Positions 35,691 to 44,972 of a stretch of DNA of 56,113 bases are shown one piece after another. The position numbers were made by a program, and so were the translations under genes. Source of the stretch: JBGPHT01 sp041484525 (GTDB lineage: Bacteria > Acidobacteriota > Terriglobia > Bryobacterales > Bryobacteraceae); contig JBGPHT010000034.1 in assembly GCA_041484525.1 (NCBI GenBank), positions 1-56,113 of the forward strand. The letters are read 5' to 3'. The notes under the pieces are model-generated. The model ran no database searches. It had not been told where the DNA came from and was given only the letters and a program-made list of their open reading frames with translations. Position 1 is the first letter of the stretch. Every line of letters begins with the position of its first letter.

Positions 35691-38600
35691 TCAGAACTGG
35701 AAGCGCAATTCCAGCGACAGAATACGGGGGCCTCGGTCACCGGTGTACTGGCCGGTCGATGAGACCGTATTCTTGCCGTTGGCATCGTAGGTGAAACTGG
35801 TGTTGACGCCGCTGAATTCCGTGTGGTTGAAAGCGTTGAAGGCTTCCAGCCGTAGTTTGAGTTGGCGCCGGTCACTGCCGATCGGAATCGACCGGGAGAG
35901 CGAGGCGTCGAAGTTGATAAAGCCCGGACCGCGAATGATACCAGCGCCACCACCAGCATTCCCGATGGTCCCGACCGCCGGCTCCGCGAATGCCGCGGGG
36001 TTGAACGCCAGCCCGCCATTGGGCAGAGCCGAATTCTTCGTAACACTCGCATACGGGTCGCCAACGATATCAAAACGGGCACCCTCATTGGTGGAACCGG
36101 TGATATTCAGGGCGTTGGTGGTGCCGAAACTAAAGCCGAGCGGGGCGCCGGTATTAGCTGTCGTGATACCCGAGATTTGCCAGCCGTCGGCGACGACGGT
36201 GAGCAGTTTGTTGTGCAGTGCCCGCCCCGGCTTCGGGAAATCGTAGGAGTAGTTGACACCGAGCGTCTGGCGGCGGTCAGCACCCTGCGGCCCGTAGTTC
36301 CTTGAGTAGTTGTTCGCCACCAGCGGGTCGAAGGCCAGCAGCGCCATGGCGCGCGACCAGGTGTAGGCCACACCGAAGAGCAAGCCGCGCGAGAACCGCT
36401 TGCGCAGCGTCGCCTGCAGCCCGTTGTAGTTCGATAGTCCGTTGAATATGGTCTGGTTCAAGGTGCCGAGAGTGGGATAGATAGTGCGCTCTAATGCAGG
36501 CACTACCGCCCTGTTGCCGCTGACCGTCGGATCGATGTTCTGGGGTAAGAAGTCGGCGCCGATCGGAATCGCGTTGCGGTTGATGGCGACATTTCGGTTC
36601 ATACCGAAAGTGCCTTGGTAAGAAACGTCCAACACGGTGCCGAAACCAACATTCTGCTGCACGCCGAAGCTCGCGCTGCGAACCTGAGGCAGCCTGGTGT
36701 AGCCGGTCCACTGCGAAATGGTTTGCGGTCCCAGGAGTCCGCCCGTGCTGGCCAAGGCTGTAAGTTGGCCATAGCTTGCGGTAGGCGCATATACGATGGG
36801 AGGGTTGAAGGCCATGTTATACACCTGATTGCCGTCGAGGCGGTCGAAGAACACGCCAAAACCGCCGCGGATGGCGGTCTTCCCATTGCCGAATAGGTCC
36901 AGCGCGAAGCCAAAGCGCGGAGCAAAGGCAAGCGGTGTAGTGCTGTACGTGTTCCACGGGATGCCGTTCTTGCCCGCTATGACAAATCCATTGGCAGGGT
37001 CGCCGCTATTCGGAACGAACAGTCCGATATAAGAGACCGGGCCGGTTGCACCGGTAGCCGGATCCTGAGCCACGCGCTTTCCACCCACGATGGCCGGGAC
37101 GTAATACCTGGGTGCTTTCGACCGGTCGTACTTGGAGGGGTCGAAATAGGCGAACTCGTTCCCAGCCTGCTTATCCACCTCCGGAGTCTGATGGTAGAAG
37201 CGGACGCCATAGTCAAGCGTCAGTCTCTTGGTGACGCGCCAGTTGTCCTGGAGATAAAACTCAGCGTTCCAGAACGTGTCATTCACGACAATCTTTGCCG
37301 TCCACTCGGTATAGCTACTGTAGTAGCCCAACAAAGCATTCGCAAATCCAAGACCGGTGTTGAGGGGATTGTTGGTATCCGGAGAAAAGCTGTAATTACC
37401 GGTGTAGCCATTGCATCCCGCGGAGCCGCATGGCTGGACTTTCCGGTTGAACTCGATGTAGGCGCCGGTCTTAATACTGTGGGAGCCCCAAACCTTGCTG
37501 AGGTTGTCCGTGACGGTGTCGACGATGTTGTTGTTGGAGTACTCCGGGTTGCCATTCGAATAGGCCGGAGCGTTCGGCGTCGGGCCTCCGAAAGTCAGGT
37601 TCGGCATGTAATTGGAGTAGCCATTCGAGGCGTGGGCCGGGCCGAACGTCAGTTGGTTGCCGCCGACACCAGGGCCAACCGTGTGGAGGGGGAACAAGCT
37701 GGGAAGCGCCTGTCCCGATTGCGGAGTACCGGAGGCGCCCTTCAATACGTCGCGGTTTACCGCGGCGGGATCCACTTCAAACCAGGACCAGTGATTGAGG
37801 GTCTTACTCCAGGTGAACTGGTTGATCAGGGTTGGAGTCGCCACATAGGTGAGTGAACCGAGCATGCCATGACCGGGGGCCGGGTGGTCCTGGGTGAGGT
37901 CGCCGGTGGGTCCCTTCAGGAACTGCGTGCTCTGGAAGAGTTCAATCCAGTCGTCGGCATCGTGACCCCAGCGCATGTACCCGGTCAGCTTGGAAGTCAG
38001 GTTCAGGTCGAGGCGGACGATATCGTTGCGCCGGGGATGCGCGGCGCTGCCCGCAGCCTGGAAATTATCCTGCAAATATTGAGCGGTTCCCTGGGCGAAG
38101 TTGGTATTCGGAAGCGGGAAGAAATTGAGCATTGCCTGTCCCCAACCGCTGATCCGATTTTGAGGAATCAAGTTGCTCGGAAATGGGGTCGCGGCGCCCG
38201 CAGCGTTTAGATTCAACGGATCGAGAACCGGGATGAGCACGTTGGCGCCTGTGACGCTGTGCGAGAAGTCGCCGTTGCGCTCCAACTGCGTCGGCATGCT
38301 CCGGAACTGATTGGCGAAGTTCGCCAGTTGCCGCGTGTACTCCTGCGAGGCGAAGAAGAAGATTTTGGTCTTGCCAACATTGAAATGCTTCGGAATGAAT
38401 ACTGGCCCGCCGAGGCTCCAACCGGCAATGTTGAACCGGTAGCGGCTCCGGGGCAGGCCGGTAATATTGTTGAAGAAATCGTTAGCGTTGAACGCCTCAT
38501 GCCGGTGGGTCCACCAGCCGGAACCGTGAAATTCCTGGGTACCGCTCTTGGTCACCACCTGGACGGAGCCCCCGGCATTGCGCCCGAACTCAGCCTGGTA

Positions 38601-39281
38601 GTTCGAAGTCAAAACTTTCACTTCGGCGATGGAGTCGATGTTCGGCTCGAAGTGTGTGAAGCAATTGCTGCAGCCCGTGTCGATGTCGCTGACCCCGTCC
38701 ACCATGAAGCCCGTGATCCCAGTACTGCCGTTGAAGGTAAGACCCCCCAAAACGGATCCGCCAGTCGCATCGCGCCCTACCGTGGTATCCACCACACCCG
38801 GAAGCATGCGCATGAAGCTCATCATTTCGCGGCCTCTGATGGCCTCGCTGTTGAGCTGGTTGCCGTCAATCACGGAGGACCTTTCGGCAGTGGAGGTCTG
38901 GATCGGTGTACTCTCGGCCGTCACCGTCACCTGCTCGGTGATGTTGCCGATATCGAGGGTCACGCGCCCCAAATCACGGTTCTCGCTTAGGCCCACACTG
39001 ACATCCTTGATGACACGTGTCTTAAAGCCTTTGGCCTGGACCGACACACTGTAGGTGGCCGGAAGGAGGTTAGGTAATCGGAAAACTCCCGAACTGTCGG
39101 CTGTCGCCGTGCTTGTGGCGGAAGTCCCCTGGTTGGTCAGTTGGATTTTCACATCCGGAATCACCGAACCGCTCGGATCTACGACGATACCGACCAGCGA
39201 ACCGGTAACCGTTTGCGCCATTAAGCCTGCGCCAAGGAATGGCGCCAAGCAGGCGAATGCAGCAACTCTACGAAGCGTCAT
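35691..39281 (-). CDS. Oar-like TonB-dependent receptor with carboxypeptidase-regulatory domain
   Basis: A 1,196-residue outer-membrane protein. A signal peptide (VAAFACLAPFLGAGLMAQ) is followed by a carboxypeptidase-regulatory-like beta-sandwich (GSLVGIVVDPSGSVIPDV, about residues 25-115), a plug domain (RSSVIDGNQLNSEAIRGREM ... YQAEFGRNAGGSVQVVTKSG) and a long beta-barrel ending EFSGVNTSFTYDA ... LSLELRFQF with the usual terminal Phe. This class is abundant in Acidobacteria and is thought to import oligosaccharides or other large substrates. Start ATG 39281 follows GAGGGGGAG. A TTGACA/TATTCT promoter with a LacI-like operator lies upstream, linking the gene to the araA/lacI region. Confidence 0.93.
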   Translation of the reverse strand: MTLRRVAAFACLAPFLGAGLMAQTVTGSLVGIVVDPSGSVIPDVKIQLTNQGTSATSTATADSSGVFRLPNLLPATYSVSVQAKGFKTRVIKDVSVGLSENRDLGRVTLDIGNITEQVTVTAESTPIQTSTAERSSVIDGNQLNSEAIRGREMMSFMRMLPGVVDTTVGRDATGGSVLGGLTFNGSTGITGFMVDGVSDIDTGCSNCFTHFEPNIDSIAEVKVLTSNYQAEFGRNAGGSVQVVTKSGTQEFHGSGWWTHRHEAFNANDFFNNITGLPRSRYRFNIAGWSLGGPVFIPKHFNVGKTKIFFFASQEYTRQLANFANQFRSMPTQLERNGDFSHSVTGANVLIPVLDPLNLNAAGAATPFPSNLIPQNRISGWGQAMLNFFPLPNTNFAQGTAQYLQDNFQAAGSAAHPRRNDIVRLDLNLTSKLTGYMRWGHDADDWIELFQSTQFLKGPTGDLTQDHPAPGHGMLGSLTYVATPTLINQFTWSKTLNHWSWFEVDPAAVNRDVLKGASGTPQSGQALPSLFPLHTVGPGVGGNQLTFGPAHASNGYSNYMPNLTFGGPTPNAPAYSNGNPEYSNNNIVDTVTDNLSKVWGSHSIKTGAYIEFNRKVQPCGSAGCNGYTGNYSFSPDTNNPLNTGLGFANALLGYYSSYTEWTAKIVVNDTFWNAEFYLQDNWRVTKRLTLDYGVRFYHQTPEVDKQAGNEFAYFDPSKYDRSKAPRYYVPAIVGGKRVAQDPATGATGPVSYIGLFVPNSGDPANGFVIAGKNGIPWNTYSTTPLAFAPRFGFALDLFGNGKTAIRGGFGVFFDRLDGNQVYNMAFNPPIVYAPTASYGQLTALASTGGLLGPQTISQWTGYTRLPQVRSASFGVQQNVGFGTVLDVSYQGTFGMNRNVAINRNAIPIGADFLPQNIDPTVSGNRAVVPALERTIYPTLGTLNQTIFNGLSNYNGLQATLRKRFSRGLLFGVAYTWSRAMALLAFDPLVANNYSRNYGPQGADRRQTLGVNYSYDFPKPGRALHNKLLTVVADGWQISGITTANTGAPLGFSFGTTNALNITGSTNEGARFDIVGDPYASVTKNSALPNGGLAFNPAAFAEPAVGTIGNAGGGAGIIRGPGFINFDASLSRSIPIGSDRRQLKLRLEAFNAFNHTEFSGVNTSFTYDANGKNTVSSTGQYTGDRGPRILSLELRFQF

Positions 39282-39327
39282 GGCTCCCCCTCTTTTCCGT
39301 CGAGGCAAGTATTCGGCCGCGAGGAAC

Positions 39328-39372
39328 TGTGAGCGTTTACAAGAGAATATGGGAGATGCCCTGGGTTGTCAA
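39328..39372 (-). promoter_or_regulatory. TonB-receptor promoter with LacI-type operator
   Basis: On the minus strand TTGACA (39367-39372) and TATTCT (39344-39349) are 17 bases apart. Just downstream of the -10, covering the predicted start site, is TGTGAGCGTTTACA (39328-39341), a pseudo-palindrome with the central CG typical of LacI-family operators. Repressor binding there would block the receptor gene. Confidence 0.75.
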
Positions 39373-39644
39373 GGAGTTTTGGCCAGTTTGAGGAGGTTTT
39401 CACATCCGGTAACCGGTTGCGGAGTCTTGCAAGACGCATATGGTGCCGCTAGCGCGTACGCGCCATCGGTATCGATACCATACCCCTAAATCGATTTGCG
39501 TTGACAGGGACGCACCGGCAACGTACCGCGACGGAAAGAGAGCATGTAAGCGGTCCCGGGAGGTTTGGTGAATTCCGACGCGTTTTTGCTTGGGGACCGT
39601 TCGTTCTGCGATCCCGGTGGCAGCGCCGGAGCGAGCGCTCGCCC

Positions 39645-41147
39645 TCAGCGCCCGTTCCTCAAGAGATACGCGGCCTCATTCCACCGGAGCTCATTGCGGA
39701 ATTGCCGCAACTGAGTGCCGGCGTCGATACAGAGGAATTCCATATCCGCCATATCGGCGAAGTCCTGCAAGTGCTCGGTGGTGAGGGCCTGGCTGAATCC
39801 CGTGTGATGCGCGCCGCCCGCGTAGATCCAAGCGGCGGCTGCAATTCCCAGATTGGGACGAGGCTCCCAGACCGCCCTCGCGACCGGAAGCCGGGGCAGC
39901 GGCTCATCCGGTTCCACCACGTCGACCTCATTCACGATCATGCGGAAGCGATTCCCCATCTGGACAACCGAAGCATTCACCGCCGCACCCCGCGGCGCCG
40001 TAAACACCAGTCGGACCGGGTCGGCCTTTCCCCCGATGGATAGAGGATGGATCTCAAGCGAAGGCGTTTCTCCCGCGATCGACGGGCAAACCTCCAGCAT
40101 GTGCGCGCCGAGCACCTTCGCACGACTCCCGAGATCGTACGTGTAGTCCTCCATGAACGACGTGCCGCCGGGAAGCCCATGGCTCATGACCTTCATGGTT
40201 CTCACCAGAGCCGCGGTCTTCCAATCCCCTTCCGCGCCGAACCCGTACCCGTCGGCCATCAGCCTCTGCACCGCAATTCCCGGAAGTTGTCCGAGCCCGT
40301 GCAGGTCTTCGAAAGTGTCGGTGAACGCGTGGAAATTGCCGTTGGTCAGGAAGGCGCGCAGACCCAACTCGAGACGCGCGGCATCGCGCAACGACCGCCG
40401 CCGCTCCCCGTCCGGCCGCAGCGGGCCGGCGACGTCATATCGGTCATCGTACTCCTCGATCAGGCGGTCGACTTCGGAGTCCGATACCTGGTTCACACGG
40501 CAGGCGAGATCTCCGACGCCAAAACCATTCACGGAGTATCCCAACCGCGCTTGCGCCTCAAGCTTGTCGCCTTCCGTCACTGCCACGGCGCGCATATTGT
40601 CGCCGAAGCGGGCGATCTTCAGGTGCTGTGAGTCGTCCCATCCGGCGGCAGCGCGCGTCCACGTCGCCAGCCGCGCATGCACGTCCTCGTCCCGCCAGTG
40701 ACCGACGATCACCTTGCGATTCAGTCCGAGCCGGGCGGCAAGAAAGCCGAATTCGCGGTCACCGTGAGCCGACTGATTGAGATTCATGAACTCCATGTCG
40801 ATGGAGCTCCATGGCAGATCGCGGTTGTATTGCGTATGCAGATGAGCGATCGGCTTGGTGAGACGGCGCAGGCCGGCCAGCCACATCTTCGCCGGCGAGA
40901 AGGTATGCATCCACGTGATCAGTCCGACGCATTCCTTGGACGCATTCGCTTCGGCACAGAGTTCGCTGATAGCTTCGGGCGTCGTGAGCACCGGTTTCAG
41001 GACGACGTCCACGGGGATGCCCGGGCTCCGGCCCAGCTCGCCCGCAATCTCGCGGGAATGCTCGCTTACCTTGCGGATCGCCTCGTCGCCATATAGATGC
41101 TGGCTTCCAGTAACGAACCACACTTCCAGTTTTGTGAGATCGATCAT
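39645..41147 (-). CDS. araA: L-arabinose isomerase
   Basis: A 500-residue enzyme, the exact family length, interconverting L-arabinose and L-ribulose with Mn2+. It begins MIDLTKLEVWFVTGSQHLYG. The four metal ligands are present in their usual contexts: Glu in GFGAEGDWKTAAL, Glu in GGTSFMEDYTYDL, His in GAHMLEVCPSI and His in GGAHHTGFSQ. Start ATG 41147 is chosen from family alignment; an upstream in-frame start at 41240 adds unrelated basic residues. No araB, araD or transporter lies adjacent, so the rest of the pathway must be elsewhere. Two LacI-like operators lie upstream, between it and the repressor gene. Confidence 0.96.
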   Translation of the reverse strand: MIDLTKLEVWFVTGSQHLYGDEAIRKVSEHSREIAGELGRSPGIPVDVVLKPVLTTPEAISELCAEANASKECVGLITWMHTFSPAKMWLAGLRRLTKPIAHLHTQYNRDLPWSSIDMEFMNLNQSAHGDREFGFLAARLGLNRKVIVGHWRDEDVHARLATWTRAAAGWDDSQHLKIARFGDNMRAVAVTEGDKLEAQARLGYSVNGFGVGDLACRVNQVSDSEVDRLIEEYDDRYDVAGPLRPDGERRRSLRDAARLELGLRAFLTNGNFHAFTDTFEDLHGLGQLPGIAVQRLMADGYGFGAEGDWKTAALVRTMKVMSHGLPGGTSFMEDYTYDLGSRAKVLGAHMLEVCPSIAGETPSLEIHPLSIGGKADPVRLVFTAPRGAAVNASVVQMGNRFRMIVNEVDVVEPDEPLPRLPVARAVWEPRPNLGIAAAAWIYAGGAHHTGFSQALTTEHLQDFADMADMEFLCIDAGTQLRQFRNELRWNEAAYLLRNGR

Positions 41148-41252
41148 CGAGATTTCAGTTTCCCTCTTGCGGCGGCGGCCTGTAAACGCGTTCTGGAAAA
41201 TCTTCCACAAACTGAGTGCGATGGCTATGGTACGGCACACGAGCCCTCAGGG

Positions 41253-41264
41253 GCAAGCGCTTGC
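41253..41264. promoter_or_regulatory. perfect LacI-type operator palindrome (araA side)
   Basis: GCAAGCGCTTGC is a perfect 12-base palindrome with central CG, about 106 bases upstream of the araA start and 122 bases before lacI. It matches the general LacI/CcpA-family operator form. Confidence 0.7.
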
Positions 41265-41304
41265 AGGCATTTTCCACCTCTGCAAGCCAATCGAGGCTCT
41301 CTTT

Positions 41305-41316
41305 GCAAGCGCTTTC
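41305..41316. promoter_or_regulatory. second LacI-type operator (lacI side)
   Basis: GCAAGCGCTTTC differs by one base from the palindrome at 41253-41264 and lies 52 bases from it, close to five helical turns, so a looped tetramer could span both. It is 70 bases before the repressor start codon. Confidence 0.65.
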
Positions 41317-41385
41317 GTACTGACTAAACCTAGTGTTTGCCGATATTTCCTTCCGCCGTAATTACAAGTACAATGAAAGAACGTT

Positions 41386-42378
41386 ATGAATCTGGAGCAG
41401 GTAGCCAGACGCGCTGCGGTGTCCACTGCCACCGTCTCGCGCGTGCTGAACAACGCCGGCCATGTCAAGAGCTCGACGCGGACGCGCGTCATGAAGGCGA
41501 TCGAGGAGCTCAACTACCATCCCAATCTGCACGCGCGCAGCCTGGCCGGAGTCAAGAGCCGCAGCATCGGCGTCATTGTCTCGAATATTGAGAATCCGTT
41601 CTTTCTTGATATTTATAAGACGGTCGAATCTGGCGCCCGCAGCGCCGGCTACGAAGTAATTATGGCGAACACCGATTACCGGTCTGAACAACTGGTCGCC
41701 AGTGTTCGCCTGATGATAGGCCGGCGCGTCGCCGGACTCGCGGCCATTGTGTCCGAAATGGACCCCAACCTGATTGACGAGCTGAATCGCAACAGCATCC
41801 CGGTCGTGTTCTACGACGTGGGCACGCCCCGGAACAACATTACGAACATCCGGGTGAACTACCGCCGCGGCATGGGAAGAGTAATTGACTATCTCTACGG
41901 TTTGGGCCACCGGCGGCTGGGGTTCGTTGGCCATCACGCGTCGCTCGGACCCATCAACGAGCGGATGAAGGTCGTGCTCGACGCGGTTGGACGTTATGCC
42001 TCTCTCCAGGTGAACACGGCCGCCGATACCGATACTCTCGACGGCGGCCGACGCGCCACGCGCCTGTTGCTGGCTTCGACGCCGCGTCCAACGGCGATTG
42101 TCTGCGTCAACGATATTATGGCCGTGGGCGCTCTCCGGGAGCTTCGGGATTCGGGGCTCCGCGTACCCGAAGATGTCTCGGTGACCGGGTTCGACAACGT
42201 CACGCTGGCCCAGTTCTGTTATCCGGAGCTGACAACCGTGCACATCCCCCGCGACGGGATCGGGCAAATCATTTGCGACTCCCTGATCTCCCACAAAGAG
42301 ACAGTCGTGGGACGCGAGATCGTCTTCGATGCGGAGCTGGTGGTGCGCGATTCGACCGGGCCCGCGCCGCTGACATAA
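41386..42378 (+). CDS. LacI-family transcriptional repressor
   Basis: A 330-residue repressor. The N-terminal HTH is textbook: MNLEQVARRAAVSTATVSRVLNN, and the hinge helix YHPNLHARSLAG suits minor-groove insertion at a central CG. The periplasmic-binding-protein-like sensor follows (IGVIVSNIENPFFLDIY, YRRGMGRVIDYLYGLGHRRLGFVG, TAIVCVNDIMAVGALRELRD, VSVTGFDNVTLAQF). The inducer is probably a sugar or sugar derivative; L-arabinose is a guess from the neighbouring isomerase. It lies between divergent araA and the SMP-30 operon, with operator-like palindromes on both sides, suggesting autoregulation. Confidence 0.93.
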   Translation: MNLEQVARRAAVSTATVSRVLNNAGHVKSSTRTRVMKAIEELNYHPNLHARSLAGVKSRSIGVIVSNIENPFFLDIYKTVESGARSAGYEVIMANTDYRSEQLVASVRLMIGRRVAGLAAIVSEMDPNLIDELNRNSIPVVFYDVGTPRNNITNIRVNYRRGMGRVIDYLYGLGHRRLGFVGHHASLGPINERMKVVLDAVGRYASLQVNTAADTDTLDGGRRATRLLLASTPRPTAIVCVNDIMAVGALRELRDSGLRVPEDVSVTGFDNVTLAQFCYPELTTVHIPRDGIGQIICDSLISHKETVVGREIVFDAELVVRDSTGPAPLT

Positions 42379-42390
42379 GTAAACGCTTTC
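42379..42390. promoter_or_regulatory. LacI-type operator upstream of the SMP-30 operon
   Basis: GTAAACGCTTTC begins immediately after the repressor stop codon. It shares AAACGCTT with the other sites, with central CG. A TATATT -10-like element follows at 42410-42415, with no good -35, so the operator may overlap the promoter of the downstream operon. Confidence 0.6.
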
Positions 42391-42423
42391 GCCGTGCAAT
42401 CGAGACTGATATATTGTCAGTCC

Positions 42424-42528
42424 ATGCGGAAGCTTTCGAACCTGCGGTCGCTTCTGGCCGGCGCGGCACTCTCGTGCATGGCCGCCGGACCCGGACTGTG
42501 CCAACGAGGTCCGGCGCCCTATTACTAG
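42424..42528 (+). CDS. 34-residue signal-peptide-like small ORF
   Basis: ATG 42424 opens a 34-codon frame: basic start MRKLSNLR, hydrophobic SLLAGAALSCMAAG, then a short tail ending RGPAPYY. It ends 19 bases before the SMP-30 start and 12 bases before that gene's AGGAGG. It could be a small exported peptide, a leader peptide or a truncated relic. No strong ribosome binding site precedes it. Confidence 0.3.
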   Translation: MRKLSNLRSLLAGAALSCMAAGPGLCQRGPAPYY

Positions 42529-42547
42529 AGATTAGGAGGAACCTGAC

Positions 42548-43594
42548 ATGAACCATCATGATCGTTCAGAGAATCGGGGGTTGTGGGCAATGCTGGCCGC
42601 TGCCGTCCTTATGGTCTCGTGCGCGGCATCCACCACGCCGGCGACGAGCAGCGTCGCAGAGACTCCGCCGGTCGGGAGCATCGTGCGCCTCGATCCCGCC
42701 CTGGACGCCATCGTTCCCGCCGGTGCGCGCATCGAAAAAATCGCCGGCGGTTTCACCTTCATCGAAGGACCCCTGTGGCGGCCATCGGGCGCGGTCTGGT
42801 TCAGTGACGTCGTCGGGAACGTGGTCCGCCAGTGGCCGGTCGACGGCAGGGTCACCGAGATTCTTCGCCCGGGCGGCTACGACGGGAACAGTCTGCCGGC
42901 GGGCGGCTACATCGGCCCCAACGGCATGGCGGCCGGCAAAGACGGCGCGGTGCTGCTCTGCCAGCACGGCAATCGCCGCATCGCGCGCATCTCGAAAGAT
43001 ATGCAGGTCAGCACCCTGGTGGATCGCTACCAGGGCAAGCGCCTGAACAGCCCCAACGACCTGGTCTTCCATTCGGATGGATCGCTGTATTTCACCGACC
43101 CGCCTTACGGGTTGCCGAAAGCCGACGGCGATCCTGCCAAGGAATTGCCGTTCAACGGTGTGTATCGTCTGGCCGGCGGCAAGCTGCAACTCCTGGTGAA
43201 GGATTTGACCCGTCCCAACGGTATCGCTTTTTCGCCGGACTATAAGACGTTGTACGTGGCCAACACAGAGAACAAGAAGCTATGGATGCGCTATGACGTG
43301 GCGGACGACGGCACATTGAAGAACGGGCGCGTCTTCGCCGATGTGGACGCGGAGAAGGAAGACGGCGGACCGGACGGGATGAAGGTCGATGCGCAGGGCA
43401 ACGTTTATGGCACCGGCCCCGGCGGGGTATGGGTCTTTTCTCCGGAGGGGAAGCATCTGGGGACGATCAAGCCGCCGGAGATCCCCGCGAATTGCGGCTT
43501 GGGCGACGACGGCAAGTCGCTTTATATGACGGCGCGCACGGGCTTGTACCGGATCAAGCTGGCCGTAGCCGGACAGAAGGCTTTGTACCAATGA
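42548..43594 (+). CDS. SMP-30/gluconolactonase-family lipoprotein
   Basis: A 348-residue six-bladed beta-propeller of the SMP-30/gluconolactonase/LRE family, which hydrolyses sugar lactones using a divalent metal. The N-terminus LAAAVLMVSCAAS is a lipobox-like export signal, so the enzyme is probably anchored in the periplasm. Metal-site segments are visible: FTFIEGPLWRP, LNSPNDLVFHSDG, LTRPNGIAFSPD and GGPDGMKVDAQG. Start ATG 42548 follows a strong AGGAGG. It leads the operon SMP-30, ABM-like, bicupin, cytochrome c-monooxygenase, downstream of lacI. Confidence 0.9.
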   Translation: MNHHDRSENRGLWAMLAAAVLMVSCAASTTPATSSVAETPPVGSIVRLDPALDAIVPAGARIEKIAGGFTFIEGPLWRPSGAVWFSDVVGNVVRQWPVDGRVTEILRPGGYDGNSLPAGGYIGPNGMAAGKDGAVLLCQHGNRRIARISKDMQVSTLVDRYQGKRLNSPNDLVFHSDGSLYFTDPPYGLPKADGDPAKELPFNGVYRLAGGKLQLLVKDLTRPNGIAFSPDYKTLYVANTENKKLWMRYDVADDGTLKNGRVFADVDAEKEDGGPDGMKVDAQGNVYGTGPGGVWVFSPEGKHLGTIKPPEIPANCGLGDDGKSLYMTARTGLYRIKLAVAGQKALYQ

Positions 43595-43611
43595 TTGAGG
43601 AGATCGACATC

Positions 43612-44004
43612 ATGAATCGCAGAACCTATCTGAAAACCATCGTCGCCGGCAGCCTCGTGGCCGCCGCGCGATCCGCCGAAACACCGCATCCCATTCAGCT
43701 CCACTGCGACCTTTCGGTGGATCCTGCCAAGGAGAAGCAAATGCTTCACCATTTCGAAACCGTCTTCAAGCCGGCGGCCGCCAAGTTTCCGGGGTTCGTC
43801 GACGTAAAGATGATCAAGCTCCGCTCCGCCTTGATGGGCAAAGCTCCCGCCGGGCTGAATTACCGATTCGTGCTGAACTACCAAAGCGAGGAGTTGCGGC
43901 AGAAGTGGATCGCTTCGGATACTCACCAGAAGGTGTGGCCCCCGATCGAGAACACACTCGCCGACAAGAACTACACGGTGTTGTTGTTCGATGTGGCCTC
44001 GTAA
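43612..44004 (+). CDS. exported ABM-like (dimeric alpha-beta-barrel) protein
   Basis: A 130-residue protein whose N-terminus, MNRRTYLKTIVAGSLVAAA, has a twin-arginine motif and a hydrophobic segment, suggesting Tat export. The remainder (IQLHCDLSVDPAKEKQMLHHFETVF, FPGFVDVKMIKL, YRFVLNYQSEELRQKWIAS) fits the antibiotic-biosynthesis-monooxygenase-like ferredoxin fold. Substrate unknown. GAGGAG precedes ATG 43612; an earlier in-frame ATG at 43591 is possible. It lies 17 bases after the SMP-30 gene. Confidence 0.72.
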   Translation: MNRRTYLKTIVAGSLVAAARSAETPHPIQLHCDLSVDPAKEKQMLHHFETVFKPAAAKFPGFVDVKMIKLRSALMGKAPAGLNYRFVLNYQSEELRQKWIASDTHQKVWPPIENTLADKNYTVLLFDVAS

Positions 44005-44014
44005 AGGAGTAACC

Positions 44015-44926
44015 ATGAAAGCAGCGTTGCTGACGTGTCTGGCAATCGTCCCGCTGATGGCGCGCGAGCCATTGGCCCAACGCATCATACACACCGACCC
44101 CGCCCGTTACCGGCCTTCGTCCGCCGTCCACCACGGGCCGGGGCAACTCGATTACATGGCGCTGTTCGACCAGCACAGCCTCGACACCAACCTGTATTTC
44201 CTGCATCGGGGCATCATCGAGCCGAAGAGCGGGATCGGCCATCACTTCCACAACAACTGCGAGGAGATGTTCGTCATCTTCGACGGTGAAGCGCAATTCA
44301 CCATCGACGGCCGGACGTCGTCGCTGAAGGGGCCGGCGGGCGCTCCCTGCCGGATGGGGCACTCGCATGCTATTTATAACCCGACCGACAAGCCCATACA
44401 GTGGATGAACATCAACGTCTCGGCGATCAAGGGTGAATATGACGCCTTCGACTTAATGGACGGCCGGGTGGATGTAGCGCTGGATAAAATTCCGGTCTTC
44501 ATGACGATGGGACTGGATCGCAGCCTGCTGCGCGGCATTCCGGGCATGAACGGCGGAAAAGGGACGGCCCAATATCGCCGCGCGCTGGCGCCGAGTGTGT
44601 TTGCGGGGCCGTGGGCCTACGTGGATCACGTCATGCTGCCGCCGGGGGCGTCGATCGGATCGCACATGCACAGGGGTGTGGCCGAGTTCTACTACGTGAT
44701 GGCCGGGGACGGCAACGTCACGATGTTGGACCGCAACCAGAGCGAAGTGGCGTCGATCCACGCGGGGGATGCGGTTCCCGTCCAGCTCGGCGAGATGCAC
44801 TCGTTCGAGAATACCGGGACCCAGCCGCTCGAGTTCATGGTGGTCGGCGTGGCACGCGACGCACGCAATAAAGAGGTCGATCTGGTGGATGCCGGTACTG
44901 CTGGCGGCCGCCGCGGGGGCCAGTGA
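44015..44926 (+). CDS. exported double-cupin protein
   Basis: A 303-residue protein with a short signal peptide (AALLTCLAIVPLMA). It has two cupin motifs: the first around GHHFHNNCEEMFVIFDGEAQF, the second around GSHMHRGVAEFYYVMAGDG, each with His/Glu metal ligands. Bicupins include sugar-modifying enzymes, dioxygenases and storage-like proteins, so the reaction is not predictable. A strong AAAGGAG precedes ATG 44015. The gene lies between the ABM-like and the cytochrome c genes in one operon. Confidence 0.83.
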   Translation: MKAALLTCLAIVPLMAREPLAQRIIHTDPARYRPSSAVHHGPGQLDYMALFDQHSLDTNLYFLHRGIIEPKSGIGHHFHNNCEEMFVIFDGEAQFTIDGRTSSLKGPAGAPCRMGHSHAIYNPTDKPIQWMNINVSAIKGEYDAFDLMDGRVDVALDKIPVFMTMGLDRSLLRGIPGMNGGKGTAQYRRALAPSVFAGPWAYVDHVMLPPGASIGSHMHRGVAEFYYVMAGDGNVTMLDRNQSEVASIHAGDAVPVQLGEMHSFENTGTQPLEFMVVGVARDARNKEVDLVDAGTAGGRRGGQ

Positions 44927-44972
44927 CGTAGTATGGAGGGAGGCGCTGAACGCGCTTTCAGAGAGGGCATCC

